DNA of 64,000 bases from assembly GCA_949316235.1 (NCBI GenBank), contig OX438754.1, positions 7,859,501-7,923,500 of the forward strand, read 5' to 3'. Source of the stretch: Oegoconia quadripuncta. Its lineage: Eukaryota > Arthropoda > Insecta > Lepidoptera > Autostichidae. Shown one piece after another: positions 47,634-58,289 of the stretch (the stretch's first letter is position 1; the number at the start of each line of letters is the position of its first letter). Both the position numbers and the translations under genes were made by a program. The notes below the pieces were generated by a model. That model was not told the origin of the DNA. It did no database searches and saw only the letters and a program-made list of their open reading frames with translations.

Positions 47634-48800
47634 ATCAGATGATAATGATGAATCTTAAACTAATCTTTGTAGGCTAAATAGATAATCTTAAAATAATCAC
47701 AAATAATCATAAATAATACTTTGTATTTATTTTGTGGTTATATTGTAGTAATTCTCTAGTCTAGCCAGTATACATAGAAGCTTATTTTTTAGTAAAAATA
47801 ATATTTTTAACGTTGAGTATATTTACTTCTTTATAATAATAAAAGCAAAGCAATCTATTATGTTAAAAAAATGATTTATACATTTTTACTTCTTTTCTAT
47901 TTACCTAGGTGAAATATTTTTATTATGAGTCCGAAACAGAATCAACTTCCGAATCAAAGGTCATTTACCTTGTGGTGCGAATCGACCCATTCAAAATTTG
48001 CAGGTGGCGATTCACACCACCGGTGCGAAAGGGGCTCTTCAAAAATTGAATGGGTCGTTTCACACCGCGGTGCGAACCGTTTGTGGTGTGAATCACCACC
48101 CGACCCGATTGAGTTAAGTACCAAACCGTTGTCCATAAAAAAAAAGGCCCGTTTGTATAAACCGGTTTCAAGATTGAGATGACCTTATTATACATAGAAT
48201 CTGTTATATATTAAAACAGTATAAAAAAATAGTATTGAGACTGAGACGCGATCGCGATCACAAGATCGATTTATTAATACGGCTCTTGGATTTAGGTAAA
48301 TAATCCGAGATCCCAACTCCAATTTTTTCTGAACCGATTTTGATGAAAAGTCTCAAATGTCTCGGACAACAGCTAGTGATATTATAAAGTATGTTTTCTC
48401 TGTATATCTCTGGTGGATGCCCACACAAAACGTCCCATGAATGTGACCTTATCAAGCACATAACGCGGTGCGACTAGATTTGCTCAAATGAACCCGATTG
48501 TACCTACATCTACCTAAAGCGTTTATTACACTATCCTATTTGTAGAGAATATAATTAGGAAAAAGAATGTGTAATCGAAATTAGAACAGTTCGATTCCGA
48601 TTTAGTGGATTGGAAAGTCCCGGCCGCACTACTTCCATCCTAAATACAGATTAATTCGGCATACATTGCAGGGAGACTTGGTTCTGTAAATTCAAATATA
48701 CTTTACTTCAACCAGCAATGTATGCCAAATTAGTCTCTGCATATAGGATGGTGTAATAAGCCCTTCCTATCTTCCGATTTCCTACAAACAGAATAGACAT

Positions 48801-48942
48801 TAGTGTCGATTCGGATGTACACCAACTAAACTAAAACCAGTTTTAGAGTGGTGCCGTCGCCTCGTTTTGTTCCACGGAGAAAGAGACAGTACTACTTTAA
48901 AACTGGTTTTAGTTTAGTTGGTGTACATCCGAATCGACACTA
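48801..48942. repeat. Palindromic MITE family M, full copy
   Basis: The ends GTGTCGATTCGGATGTACAC and its complement lead into CAACTAAACTAAAAC-CAGTTTT arms around a short unique centre with GTGGTGCCGTCGC and AAAGAGACAGTACTAC. Other copies are 51106-51243 and 14601-14668 (half). Confidence 0.85.
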
Positions 48943-49324
48943 ATGTATGTAACACTATTCTTGGGTGACGGAAGCAACTTCCAAAGATAAATAAGATTGA
49001 ATTCTTTGATGCACTTCTATACAATAATCTCGAATCCTATTCGACCCGCGCTGGCCAGTGTATCTACTTGAAAAATAATAAGCAATTGATAACAACATTT
49101 TCAAGTTTCATATATAATATTAATAATACACGTCTGCTCTTGACAAAATACGAAACTGAAAGCAATTCGATGATGTGGGTGTGAGGACTCAAGACTCAAG
49201 GTCGTCAACAAAAACGACGACTGTCCTACCATTTATCATATCGATGAGGGTTAGGGATAACAAAACTTAATATTTCAATAAAGGCTTTATTATTAAAATA
49301 AATAATGATATAACATAAGCAACC

Positions 49325-52274
49325 CTAAGCTTTGAGAGTAGAATCTAATTCACCATTAGCTTGCAATTCTTTGATTATATCTAATCCTCCAACTAATTCT
49401 CCTTTTACATACAGTTGTGGATATGTGGGCCAATCGGAATACTCTTTCAGTCCTTGGCGAACCTCTTCATCAGACAGGATGTCAAAAGTTTCATATTGTA
49501 CTCTGTAAATAAATTATTTTTATAAGTTGAGAATTTCTCAATATAGTAAGTATAACAAAAATTGGTTCTATATCATCATACCCTGATGCATTTAGAATTT
49601 GAACAAGGGTCCTGGTGAAACCACATCTGGGAGTATCTCTAGTTCCCTTAATGAAAACCATCACATTATGTCTGCTGATGAGTGCTTTTAATCTCTCTTC
49701 AAGTGGTTGTTTTGGTACATTGTCCACTGGCACTGATTTGCCAATACTATGGGCTTTCACTTTGGAAGTAATTTGTGATGCATTGGCTCCATCTACTCTG
49801 TCCACTTGAGCACCATTTTTGAATAGTATCACTGTAGGCACAGAATCAACCTGTAATTGACATGCTATTTACTTTTTTTTTTTTTATATGAGAGGGCGGC
49901 AAACGAGCATGTGGGTCACCTGATGGAAAGCACTTATAAAGACACAGGGAATTAAAGACCACATTATTTCTTTTTTTATTACCCAAAAGCAAATGAAGGG
50001 CAATGGGTTTATCAGTCTATGTATGTATATATTATGTTTGTTCATTTTGGCTCCAATAGAGACGAAATGGGTGGACCAATTTTTATGATTCTTAGATTAA
50101 TCAATTTATTAATCACCCAACTGGGCGATGCAAAGGAACGGTAATTGTTTACAGATATTAACTCCATTAATGAAACGACTAGATTGCGAAATTTGCCTTA
50201 TAGTAACCTAAAAAGTGTAAAATAAATAAGTACATTAAAAAAATCAAAAACCCCACGTGAAAAGTTTCAGGTTCCATAAAAAATCTAAACCTGTGCAATT
50301 CTTCTCAAAATTGGGTCCCCACTGTTATGGTTGCTATGTTCTGCATTAGAATATATTATTAATTTATATGTGGGTATCAATCAAGAAACTATTTCACCTG
50401 ACGTAGGTATTCAATACTGCTTAACAAAATTTAATGCCCCTGCCACACACTCGACGAGTGGTATGGGAAGTAGCGAGGAAAGGAGGCAGAGACGTAGTGT
50501 GGCAACGTTACTCGTCATGCCGCACGTCATGCTCCTCGTCATGCCCACCGCTCTCTATTTTGTCGGTTTTTTGGGCGCGAGTCAAAGGACGGGCAATGCG
50601 AGCGCGAGTGGCTGGCCACATAATCGCGCCGACGCAGTCGGCATCGAGCGCTCACGCAGGAAGCACTCGTCATTTTTTAATAGAATGAATAGATGTCATC
50701 CACCATCTTCGTTGGCGAGGGCGACGACGACGATGTATATTTCTTTGAATGACATTGATATAATTAGCTATACTAAAAATGCATAGCGCGCAAGCTGCCA
50801 CTGTTTCAACGTCCATGGTATAGCAAAGGCAAATAACCAAGTGCGGAGCGTTGCGATTAATTGCGCGAGTAGAGCAGTGTGTGGGCATAGAGGGCAACAT
50901 CGCGGCAACACGAGGAGCAAAGCGATGAGCAGCGCGAGGAGCATAGTGTGGCAGGCGTATAAGATTTCTGGACTTGTTTTTTTTTATTTAAGTTTTTTCC
51001 ACAGTCTGGCTTTGATTTTTTTAATCTACTTTTTTATTCTTCTTCACCTGTGTGTAGCAACAATGGATATGTTGATATAGAGTACTTAATATACAGTTGA
51101 CAATGGTGTCGATTCGGATGTACACCAACTAAACTAAAAGCAGTTTTGGAGTGGTGCCGTCGCGTGATACTGTTCCAGGGAGAAAGAGACAGTACTACTT
51201 TAGAACTGGTTTTAGTTTAGTTGGTGTACACCCGAATCGACACGATTGTCTTTCAATACAATACAACAGCAATCAGGGGGATTTTATTTCAAAAATAATT
51301 AAATACCTACCTACCTTATATTTCAATGAGATTTCAGAGAGATTTTCAGCATCACATACTGCAAATGTACTACCACTTGATAGAATTTCTGGTAGTTTAG
51401 ATAATTCTTTAAGCACCTCTGTTACTTGATCGCATTGGGTAGCCCACTCAGCTGAGAAATGTACTATCGTTAGTTTTGGGGAGCTGAAATTGACATTGTG
51501 TGAATCAAGTGATTAATAAAGAAATGTTTTACCTAGAGCTGATATTGCTCTAGTGTTTATATGCCCATTTTATAATTTTCTTCAATACTTGTTCTTATTT
51601 GCCTAGAAGTAGGTCTAAGGAATTTTAATTGAAAAAAATTAAATGCAAAATATTGTAAGTAACAAAAAGTGATTGTAAATTATTAATATTTGCGTTTTGG
51701 TGTAAATATTCAACAACTTAATCCTAGCCTATGAGCATAATAATAAAGTTACCAGTGTCTGGATTTCATTCACCACACATCAAAAATATATATGAAAACT
51801 TGATAAGATAGATAAATTAATTACTTTCTTATCTTGATAGGCTATCTTTGAGGTCGACATTGGGCTAGTAGTATGGAACAATGTGCCAAGCGAAGGAATT
51901 GAACAGGTGACCTATATACAGGAGGTCAGAGCTCATTTGATAACCAAATACACAGTGTTCATATTTTATTATGAACTAAGGTAAATAATATAGTAACGAT
52001 AATTTTTGGTCACGGTGTAGCATTCGGGGTATACCGAAGGCTACACTGCCACTGTGACCAAATACTTGATGGAGAACAACATTAACCCATCAACAATTTA
52101 AACAAAACCCGCATCGAAGCTACCTGGTTCAGAATTGATAGGAACTGTGTGAATGAACCAATCACAGTGTAGGTACCCTTCGGGAACAGCACAAAAGATG
52201 ATTATTTAATTCAATGGTACGTACCCAATGAAATTCACGAAATTCTCACCAGTGTTAAGGTTAGTCACCGACAT
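49325..52274 (-). CDS. Grx3: Glutaredoxin 3 (PICOT-type thioredoxin-glutaredoxin), 221 aa in 4 exons
   Basis: Cytosolic monothiol glutaredoxin that carries [2Fe-2S] clusters (with BolA2-type partners) for iron trafficking. Exons on the minus strand: 52225-52274, 51315-51483, 49582-49850, 49325-49502; frame continuous, 666 bp. Residues 1-110 form a thioredoxin domain with a degenerate active site (WATQC, W30-C34) and a cis-Pro loop [10 protein letters not shown]. Residues 120-221 form one glutaredoxin domain with [13 protein letters not shown] (C149), [16 protein letters not shown] and LDI. One Grx domain, against two in mammals, is the usual insect form. The active site reads CGFT rather than the near-universal CGFS. 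AATAAA lies at 49286-49291. Intron 2 carries two MITEs. Confidence 0.95.
50433..50958. repeat. GC-rich non-autonomous DNA element in Grx3 intron 2
   Basis: CTGCCACACACTCGACGAG at the left and CGAGGAGCATAGTGTGGCAG at the right form imperfect inverted ends. Subterminal CGTCATGC/GCTCCTCGT-type motifs repeat inside. The GC content is far above the surrounding intron. The 151-codon frame across it is low-complexity Arg/Ser-rich and not credible as a gene. Confidence 0.65.
51106..51243. repeat. Palindromic MITE family M, full copy in Grx3 intron 2
   Basis: It matches 48801-48942 over nearly its whole length, with the same terminal arms and centre. Confidence 0.85.
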
Positions 52275-52440
52275 CGTGAAATAAGGTTATGTGAATAACC
52301 TTGATCAAAGTCGTTTCTTTTTTAAGAAATCACTTAAATTTTATCGTGATTGATGTAATTATATAAATATTTATGTTTTTCAATTCGATTTTAAAATATT
52401 CAAAATCCTTGAAAGATCGTCCCAACCGTTACCACAGAGT

Positions 52441-52838
52441 TTTTTTTTTTTTTTGGTTTCATTCTCTCCTTTAGGAGAAGGCAAAGGGATCTAGCCCATA
52501 ACAGCCATGTCTTATTTATCTTATTTCCTCAGTTTGTAAGGCAGTCTCAGTCAAAACAAGTAATTCGTCGTATACTTGGCGTATACAGAGTCTAGTCACG
52601 GTCAAGTCATTCTTCAGTAAAGAGGCAGAATGCTTTACAAAAGATTTTGGCGGCTTCTTGTGGGAACCCGAAAGCTCCGTTACGCACTTTAATTTACACT
52701 TCCCTTCACTTGTACACCATCACTAACGTTTGCTGCACAATATTCTGCCATTATTAAGCTTCAAAAGTTAGAATGCACAAATTATAAGAATTATAAAGAA
52801 AAATGCTACTTCACTCGCCGAGTTCCCGCCAAAAAGCC
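52441..52838 (-). mobile_element. Family B A-tailed retroposon, full copy (B3), upstream of Grx3
   Basis: It is nearly identical to B1 and B2. A perfect 12-bp duplication TTACCACAGAGT flanks it (52429-52440 and 52839-52850), proving the element ends: 5' GGCTTTTTGGCGG and 3' poly(A). The A tail ends 166 bp before the Grx3 ATG, in gene orientation. A diverged family B tail fragment sits just beyond at about 52866-52935. Confidence 0.92.
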
Positions 52839-52944
52839 TTACCACAGAGTAGTTTTTTAAATATAGTTTTTTTTTTCGTTATTTCTCGGAGAAAGCAAAG
52901 GGAACTAAGCTCATACAGCCATAACTTATTTCTTGTTTTTTATA

Positions 52945-53720
52945 CAGGGTGTCCCAGAAATAGTGAATCAAACTGCAATGGGAGGTAGCTTGACTAATGT
53001 CCTATACATAAAAAATATGAAAGAAAATAAAACGCACATGACCATAAAAAAGGGATGTCCGAAAAACGGGAAAAATCAACAAATTTTATTTAAGTTCCCA
53101 GCTCTAATTATTGCGTTATGGGTTTCATTGTACATTTATTCTACCAATATTAATTGTTAGAGGTTGCTTCGACAGATTGTTAACATTTAAAAAAAAATTA
53201 TGTACACTTGGAGTACAGATCACTTAATTTAATTGTTTTTTCTGACCCGAAAATTTTTATTGTTTTTTCAACCAGCTGTGGTATAAAAAAATGTATGGGA
53301 CTTGTTCGGCAAACTACTCCAAAAAGCTGCCTATTTAATGAAGATTCTAAAATGGTACGAACCAGTGCATTTACTTTAAGAGATATTATTTTTTTTATGT
53401 CCAAGGGTGAAATTGGTTCAATTTCAAAATTACAGTTTTTTAAACAATTATTTGCCACTTTAATAATAATGTTTCATTAGGCTCAAAATAAGTGTAAAAA
53501 TATTATAAGAGCAAAACAACTAAGGTTTCAGTGTAAGATAAATTGAAGAAAACACATAACTAAGTGATTTAAATCAACTTGAATTAACAATTACAATTAA
53601 AAATTATTAATAATGAGAACAATCGCAATTCCTACAAAAGGTGCTCAAACTGACGTCCTCCCGTGCGTATGCACAATCTGCACCTCGTATACAGACGGGT
53701 GAGGATTGCCCTTATCGGAT
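52945..53720 (-). mobile_element. TA-flanked mariner-like transposon relic, one end only
   Basis: TA then CAGGGTGTCCCAGAAATAG at 52945 is a typical mariner-like terminus. At 53632-53692 on the minus strand a short frame ends LCIRTGGRQFEHLL then stop, the C-terminus of the transposase type also seen at 45444. The opposite TIR was not found, so the element is truncated near 53720. Confidence 0.65.
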
Positions 53721-53796
53721 ACTTACGTTATTACATCACTTACTAATATTAAATACCGAACTAAAGATACTTCTTACAAACTTTATGTGCACTCAC

Positions 53797-54009
53797 AATT
53801 TTTTTTTTGACGGGGTGAAAACACATTTACGTGTTCGACCCGCCGCTGACGGGGGTCAGCAGCGAGGATATGTGGGACTCACCGCTCCAGACGGGAGCGG
53901 TCCTACCCACTAAAAACCCCCCGGTGTTCCTCCGCGCGCACCGAAACAGCGTGGCCACGGGTACCCCTCAGTAATCGTCCGCAGCCACGCCAGCGCGGCG
54001 CCCGCCGCC
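53797..54009 (-). mobile_element. GC-rich A-tailed retroposon with 12-bp target duplication
   Basis: ATGTGCACTCAC occurs exactly at 53785-53796 and 54010-54021. Between them, read on the minus strand, the element begins GGCGGCGGGCGCCGC and ends in an A run. The GC content (GTGGCCACGCTG, CGCGGAGGAAC) contrasts sharply with the flanks. This is the structure of a SINE or a 5'-truncated LINE. Confidence 0.85.
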
Positions 54010-54485
54010 ATGTGCACTCACCAAAAGTGACAATCAAAGAGGGCGCCAAGAAGCTACAACACAATGTTACCAATTATTGAGTTGGCATTTCTTTATATTA
54101 TATACATTTATTTACACAACAATCGCGACGATTCGCGATAATTATATAATAATATATAAAAATATAATTATTGAAAAACGGAAGATAAAGGCCTATTTAG
54201 AGCACAGTTCCTAGCGCGTTCTTCAGAGAGCGGCCCGTGGCTGTTCTCCTCTTCTAAGGAACGGAGCTGAGTGGTACTTTTGCCTATTTTTATTCAGAGC
54301 GAAAGGTCTGATAGTACAGCCTTACAGCATAATCACAATCGTATTGTGATAGCTTTTCACTGTACCTGAAGGCTGAATACTATAATCATCTATCGTTTAA
54401 TACAGTCCACTTCTTGTTATGCATTCTCTTCCCTCTCCGCGACTCCGTGCGTCGCCCCCCTTTACTTGTGAAACATTTTCGCCAC

Positions 54486-54634
54486 AGATAGCTACCACCA
54501 TCTTATCTAAATCTGCCGTCAAACAGCAATGTTGTGTTCCGGTTGTCGAAATAAGAAGAAAGAGAAATACGACATGGTTGTATGGGCTTAGATCCCTTTG
54601 CCTTCTCCGAGAGGAGTGAATAAAACCAAAAATT
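54486..54634 (+). repeat. SINE A fragment fused to family B tail
   Basis: 54486-54550 matches SINE A (AGCTACCACCATCTTATCTA ... GTTGTGTTCCGGTTGTC). It passes directly into the family B tail (AAATACGACATGGTTGTATGGGCTTAG ... AACCAAAA) at 54548-54634. Confidence 0.65.
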
Positions 54635-54990
54635 GTTGTATTAGCATTGCGCCTCTTTTTTATGCGGGTAATGAATATAAGGTTGTGCTCTCTTTTCATG
54701 ACATGCTTGTAACAAATTCTCCTTTCGTGAATCCAATGAAATGCCATTGTACCACTTTATTAACCAATTCTGCGAACACTTTTATGGTTGCATACTGGTA
54801 TTTGTGCTGTGCGGTGTCGCGTCACTGGGCTCCGGTGTCGCGACATTATGCTGAGTGGATGCCTTTTTGGCACCACCATTTCTTGTATTTTAACTTAATA
54901 TTAATTTTAAGTTAAACAGTAATGGTGCCAAATAAAAACTTTTTCTTTCTTTCTTTCAAAAAAACAACAAAAAGGAAGACATTTTTTGAG

Positions 54991-55146
54991 ATTTAGTACT
55001 TATGTTAAGTTTAGTACTTATGTTAGGTTTAGTACTTATGTTAGGTTTAGTATTTAATAGATTTTTGTTGTATTTTTAGTTTAGGTCCTAATGTTTTCGT
55101 GTTTAGGCTGATGGCTAACTGCCAAGCCATAAAAAAAAAAAAAAAA
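54991..55146 (+). mobile_element. 5'-truncated A-tailed retroposon just upstream of PFDN5
   Basis: CATTTTTTGAG is duplicated exactly at 54980-54990 and 55147-55157. The insert has about 3.5 copies of an 18-bp unit (TTTAGTACTTATGTTAGG), then unique sequence and a long A run ending at 55146. The 3' tail lies 105 bp before the PFDN5 ATG, in gene orientation. Confidence 0.85.
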
Positions 55147-55251
55147 CATTTTTTGAGGTTACTGGAAATATGTCTGTTTAGAAAACTCTTTAAACTCACT
55201 AAGTAATCATAAAATATATATTCGTAATTGTATAAGATAATTTTACGGAAT

Positions 55252-57348
55252 ATGGCATCTGCATCTACAGCGCCGCAAGCTGGCACGCAAAAACTGGATT
55301 TATTACATCTAAATCTGCAGCAGTTGTCCCAGCTAAAACAACAAATGGACCAGGTAGTTTCATTAGTTTGATCCTACTTGAATTTGAATTAAATTTTTGT
55401 AGTTATTTCCATTAGGTCTATAATTCACAGTCGGCATCAGAAATCGATGCTGACCTTTCGTTTCAAAACTATTGAACTCTTCATAAATTGAATGTCTGGT
55501 AATTAAAATATTGATACAGCTCGGAAACCACTTCACACTAGATTTTAGTTTTCCATCTGTAATGCTTGGAGACGAAAATGACGTGATTAAAAGTTACTCC
55601 CTACAGCATCCTCCGACAATAATTTAAAAAAATATGAGGTTATTATTATTCAGTCTTTAACCATAATGTTGTTCCTATTTGGATTAAATAGACTTGACAA
55701 GTGGCATAAAAACAGGTCGTGAGATTATGAAGACTATTTGACTTTTTTTTAAGTAAATCATCAGCATTCTGCTGATCATCTATTAATCAATAATAATATT
55801 TCATGTGGTAATTTATTTACAGGAGTTAAGTGTCTTCCAAGATTCCTTACAAACTCTGAAGATAGCTCAAAGTAAATTTATTGAATCTGGTGAGAGTGTT
55901 GAAAAAATCACAACAGATGCGGAAGGGAAGACTATATTAGTTCCTTTGACAGGGTCCATGTATGTTGTGGGTACAATAGCTGACACCAATAATGTTGTTA
56001 TAGATGTAGGCACCGGATATTATGCTCAAAAAGTAAGTAAAGGAACTATTACACTTTAGTGGAAAAACTTTAACTTTTTATCTTATGAGAATTAGTTGTC
56101 TAACAAAATTAACCTGACAAACGTTGCAGAGTGTATGTATAGAATGTACCTATTACGAAAAAAACAAAAAAAAAAAACATTAAAGTTAACAAATTTTATT
56201 CAAAAAATAAAATTTAGAAATGTAAATTTTGTGAGTTGGACCTTAATGGCCGCAGGCTATAAGTATTTGCTACAGCACACAAACACTTTGGTATCTTTGA
56301 AGACACCGAAAGGCGACCACAAGCCGCTCGCCGTCTGTGCTTGCCTCGGAGCCTCCGCAACTTGCTGTGATTGGCTACACCCTGTGCCCCGCCACCCTCA
56401 TTGGTGTCTTCCATATGAATGTTGCCTTTTTTTCTCATTGATAAAATAAGGTACAATCGAAATGAAGTAAGTCAGTTAATTTGTATTTTAATTTGCACTT
56501 ACATTTAATTTTTTTACTCAGAAACTAAACTTTTAAGGCTAGATTTTTTAATGAATATATTATTTTATTGTCATGTACGTGCAATTGCCAAAGTTTGTCG
56601 GGTTAATTTTGTTAGACCCTGTATAGTGTGATTAAGCATTGCTGCAAATGTCTAATTGTATAAATAAGCTGAAGGAAATTAATCACTTTAGGAAATGTGA
56701 CTGCCTCAGTAGCTCAATGTTATAGTTCAACAACATCGGGTTATAGATATGAAGGTTATGAGCTTGCTCATTGGCAGGGTTCACTCTTTAATAAGCTGGT
56801 AGAGTACCTCCAAGTGGTGGTAACAGTATAAGTATTTGGCAAAATTTCCCATCATACCTCCATACATGTTGTGCTTATTTAATTAAAAGAGATCATATCA
56901 AAATTTTATAGAATTATTATTTCTTCATGAAATCACAAAATATTAATTTTAAGCTTTATAACAACAGTATATTTAAAAGAGAATTATAGAGTATTTCGCT
57001 TAATGGAGATTCAAATGAAAAGAGTAACCGACTTGGCTCATCGTTCAATGTCAGAAGTAGTGAAATTGGCCTGAATTTGTTACATGAAATTTGTTGATGG
57101 GTTATTTATTGTCTCTGTTTGTCTTGGTAAATGTTAAGCTTAATTTTCTTGTATGTAACTAACATTTCTTTTAGGACATGGAAGGTGCTAAGGACTACTT
57201 CAAAAGAAAAGTGGACTTTGTGACTCAGCAAATTGAGAAAATCCATGTGTTGGGTATGGAAAAATCAAAGTTGCGTGAGGCTCTCTGTTACATGATAGAA
57301 ATGAAGCTCCAGACGCAAGCACAGGAACAGAAACCGACCACCTCATAA
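55252..57348 (+). CDS. PFDN5: Prefoldin subunit 5, 161 aa in 3 exons
   Basis: Alpha-type subunit of the hexameric prefoldin chaperone, which hands nascent actin and tubulin to the CCT chaperonin. Exons: 55252-55353, 55823-56032, 57175-57348; GT-AG junctions, all phase 0, 486 bp. The protein has the prefoldin-alpha architecture: an N-terminal coiled coil (residues about 13-60, LNLQQLSQLKQQMDQELSVFQDSL), the central beta hairpins (LVPLTGSMYVVGTI, 75-88, then VVIDVGTGYYAQK), and a C-terminal coiled coil (DYFKRKVDFVTQQIEKI). Length is close to the 154 aa of the human protein. No AATAAA lies near the stop; AATAAT near 57367 is a weak alternative. Grx3 is divergently oriented, about 3 kb upstream. 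Confidence 0.97.
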
Positions 57349-57819
57349 CATTAAACTATATATATGATAATAATAACAGCTTGCTTACCATATAATTACC
57401 ATTATTATTTTAAATATTATGGATATGTATGGATTTCCGTATTTGTTAAATTGTTATTTCAGAGAGATGATTATTTACTGTTAACAAAACTAAGTGATGC
57501 TCATAATCTAATATATCATCTATTTTTTAAACCATACACAGATTCATAGCCAATCTGATATTGGATGTCAAATGTTGTCTACTTGGAAAATATTGTGACG
57601 TGTGTTTACTAATGTGTCTACACTTGATGAGTTAGAATGATCAATTTGACCAAAACCAAAGGCAATCTTATTTGTCTTAGTTGTGCATTGCTTACAAAAG
57701 CAGACATGTAGCAATGGACTGTTTTGATATTTGTAAAGGTATATTTTATGTTTGCCAACATCAAGCTTTATCAGAATTGGTTCAGCTGGTGGAATTAAAT
57801 CCATTTCCTTAGTTTCTAC

Positions 57820-58070
57820 CACTTTCACGGACACTGAACGCCTATAGACGTTATAACAATATGAAGTCATTTAAAAACGTGCAATGTGTCTTGTTCACTG
57901 TCCGTGAAAGTGTTAAAAGACTGTCATTTTTCTTCCAAGAATATAATTATGGTGAATGTCCGCCAAATCAACTGATCTACGATTAGCACGTTCACGGACA
58001 CTGAACCAGACACAATAGATGTTTTATTATTACGTCTATAGGCCATTCAATGTCCACCAACATGTTAACT
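57820..58070. repeat. Repeated TTCACGGACACTGAAC motif downstream of PFDN5
   Basis: The motif is found at about 57827 (direct), 57897 (inverted, CACTGTCCGTGAAAG) and 57990 (direct), with a related AGACGTTATAAC / ATTACGTCTATAGG pair around them. It is probably a small palindromic MITE plus a half copy. Confidence 0.55.
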
Positions 58071-58289
58071 TCTAGTTTATCACTTTTCCACCTATATTCG
58101 TAAATCAGATTAAAAAGTTTTACTAAATTGTTAACCTTATCTTGGTTCCTCTCACTAACCTTTTGTGCAGTAGTGTTATTAGCTATTTTTTGCTAAGCTT
58201 GTAAGGAACACAGGATTATGGGTATATTTTAAAAGATAAGCAATCATTACCTATTTTAACTGCAATAAATAATCTTCTCTGTCCTTATA

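Larger units (their letters stand above)
46449..48106. mobile_element. Fold-back transposon with 620-640 bp inverted arms and 9-bp target duplication
   Basis: The left arm (46449-47088) and right arm (47488-48106) are near-identical inverted repeats beginning GGGTCGGGTGG. Exact 9-bp duplications GATTGAGTT flank the element (46440-46448 and 48107-48115). The outer 150 bp of each arm contain repeated motifs of the form TTCGCACC / GGTGTGAA, probably transposase-binding sites. The left arm is longer because of a short duplication (TTTAGCCTACAAAGA / TTTAGCCCACAAAGA, 46880-46920). Each arm carries a captured LINE tail. The central 400 bp is itself a palindrome (47131-47312). No transposase is encoded, so it is non-autonomous. 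Long TIRs plus a 9-bp duplication fit the Mutator superfamily best; P-type or other fold-back families are less likely. Confidence 0.9.
46408..48140 (+). mobile_element. SINE A tail interrupted by the fold-back element
   Basis: The left part 46408-46448 (CGACCTCATCTTCACTTAAC ... GATTGAGTT) and the right part 48107-48140 (GATTGAGTTAAGTACC ... CATAAAAAAAAA) join into one SINE A tail once the insert and one copy of GATTGAGTT are removed. The empty site can therefore be inferred directly. Confidence 0.85.

Noticed and set aside
50331..50786. 151-codon frame in Grx3 intron 2
   Set aside because: Its Arg/Ser/His-rich composition reflects the GC-rich transposable element it crosses.
53198..53480. 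Overlapping 86- and 90-codon frames on opposite strands
   Set aside because: They lie inside the 3' region of the TA-flanked transposon relic, match no domain I know and are AT-rich.
55000..55055. TTAGG-like telomeric repeat
   Set aside because: The unit is 18 bp (TTTAGTACTTATGTTAGG), not TTAGG, and lies within an A-tailed retroposon bounded by a target duplication.
57568..57870. 100-codon minus-strand frame downstream of PFDN5
   Set aside because: No known domain, no splice or promoter support, and it overlaps a repeated TTCACGGACAC palindrome and the likely PFDN5 3' UTR.
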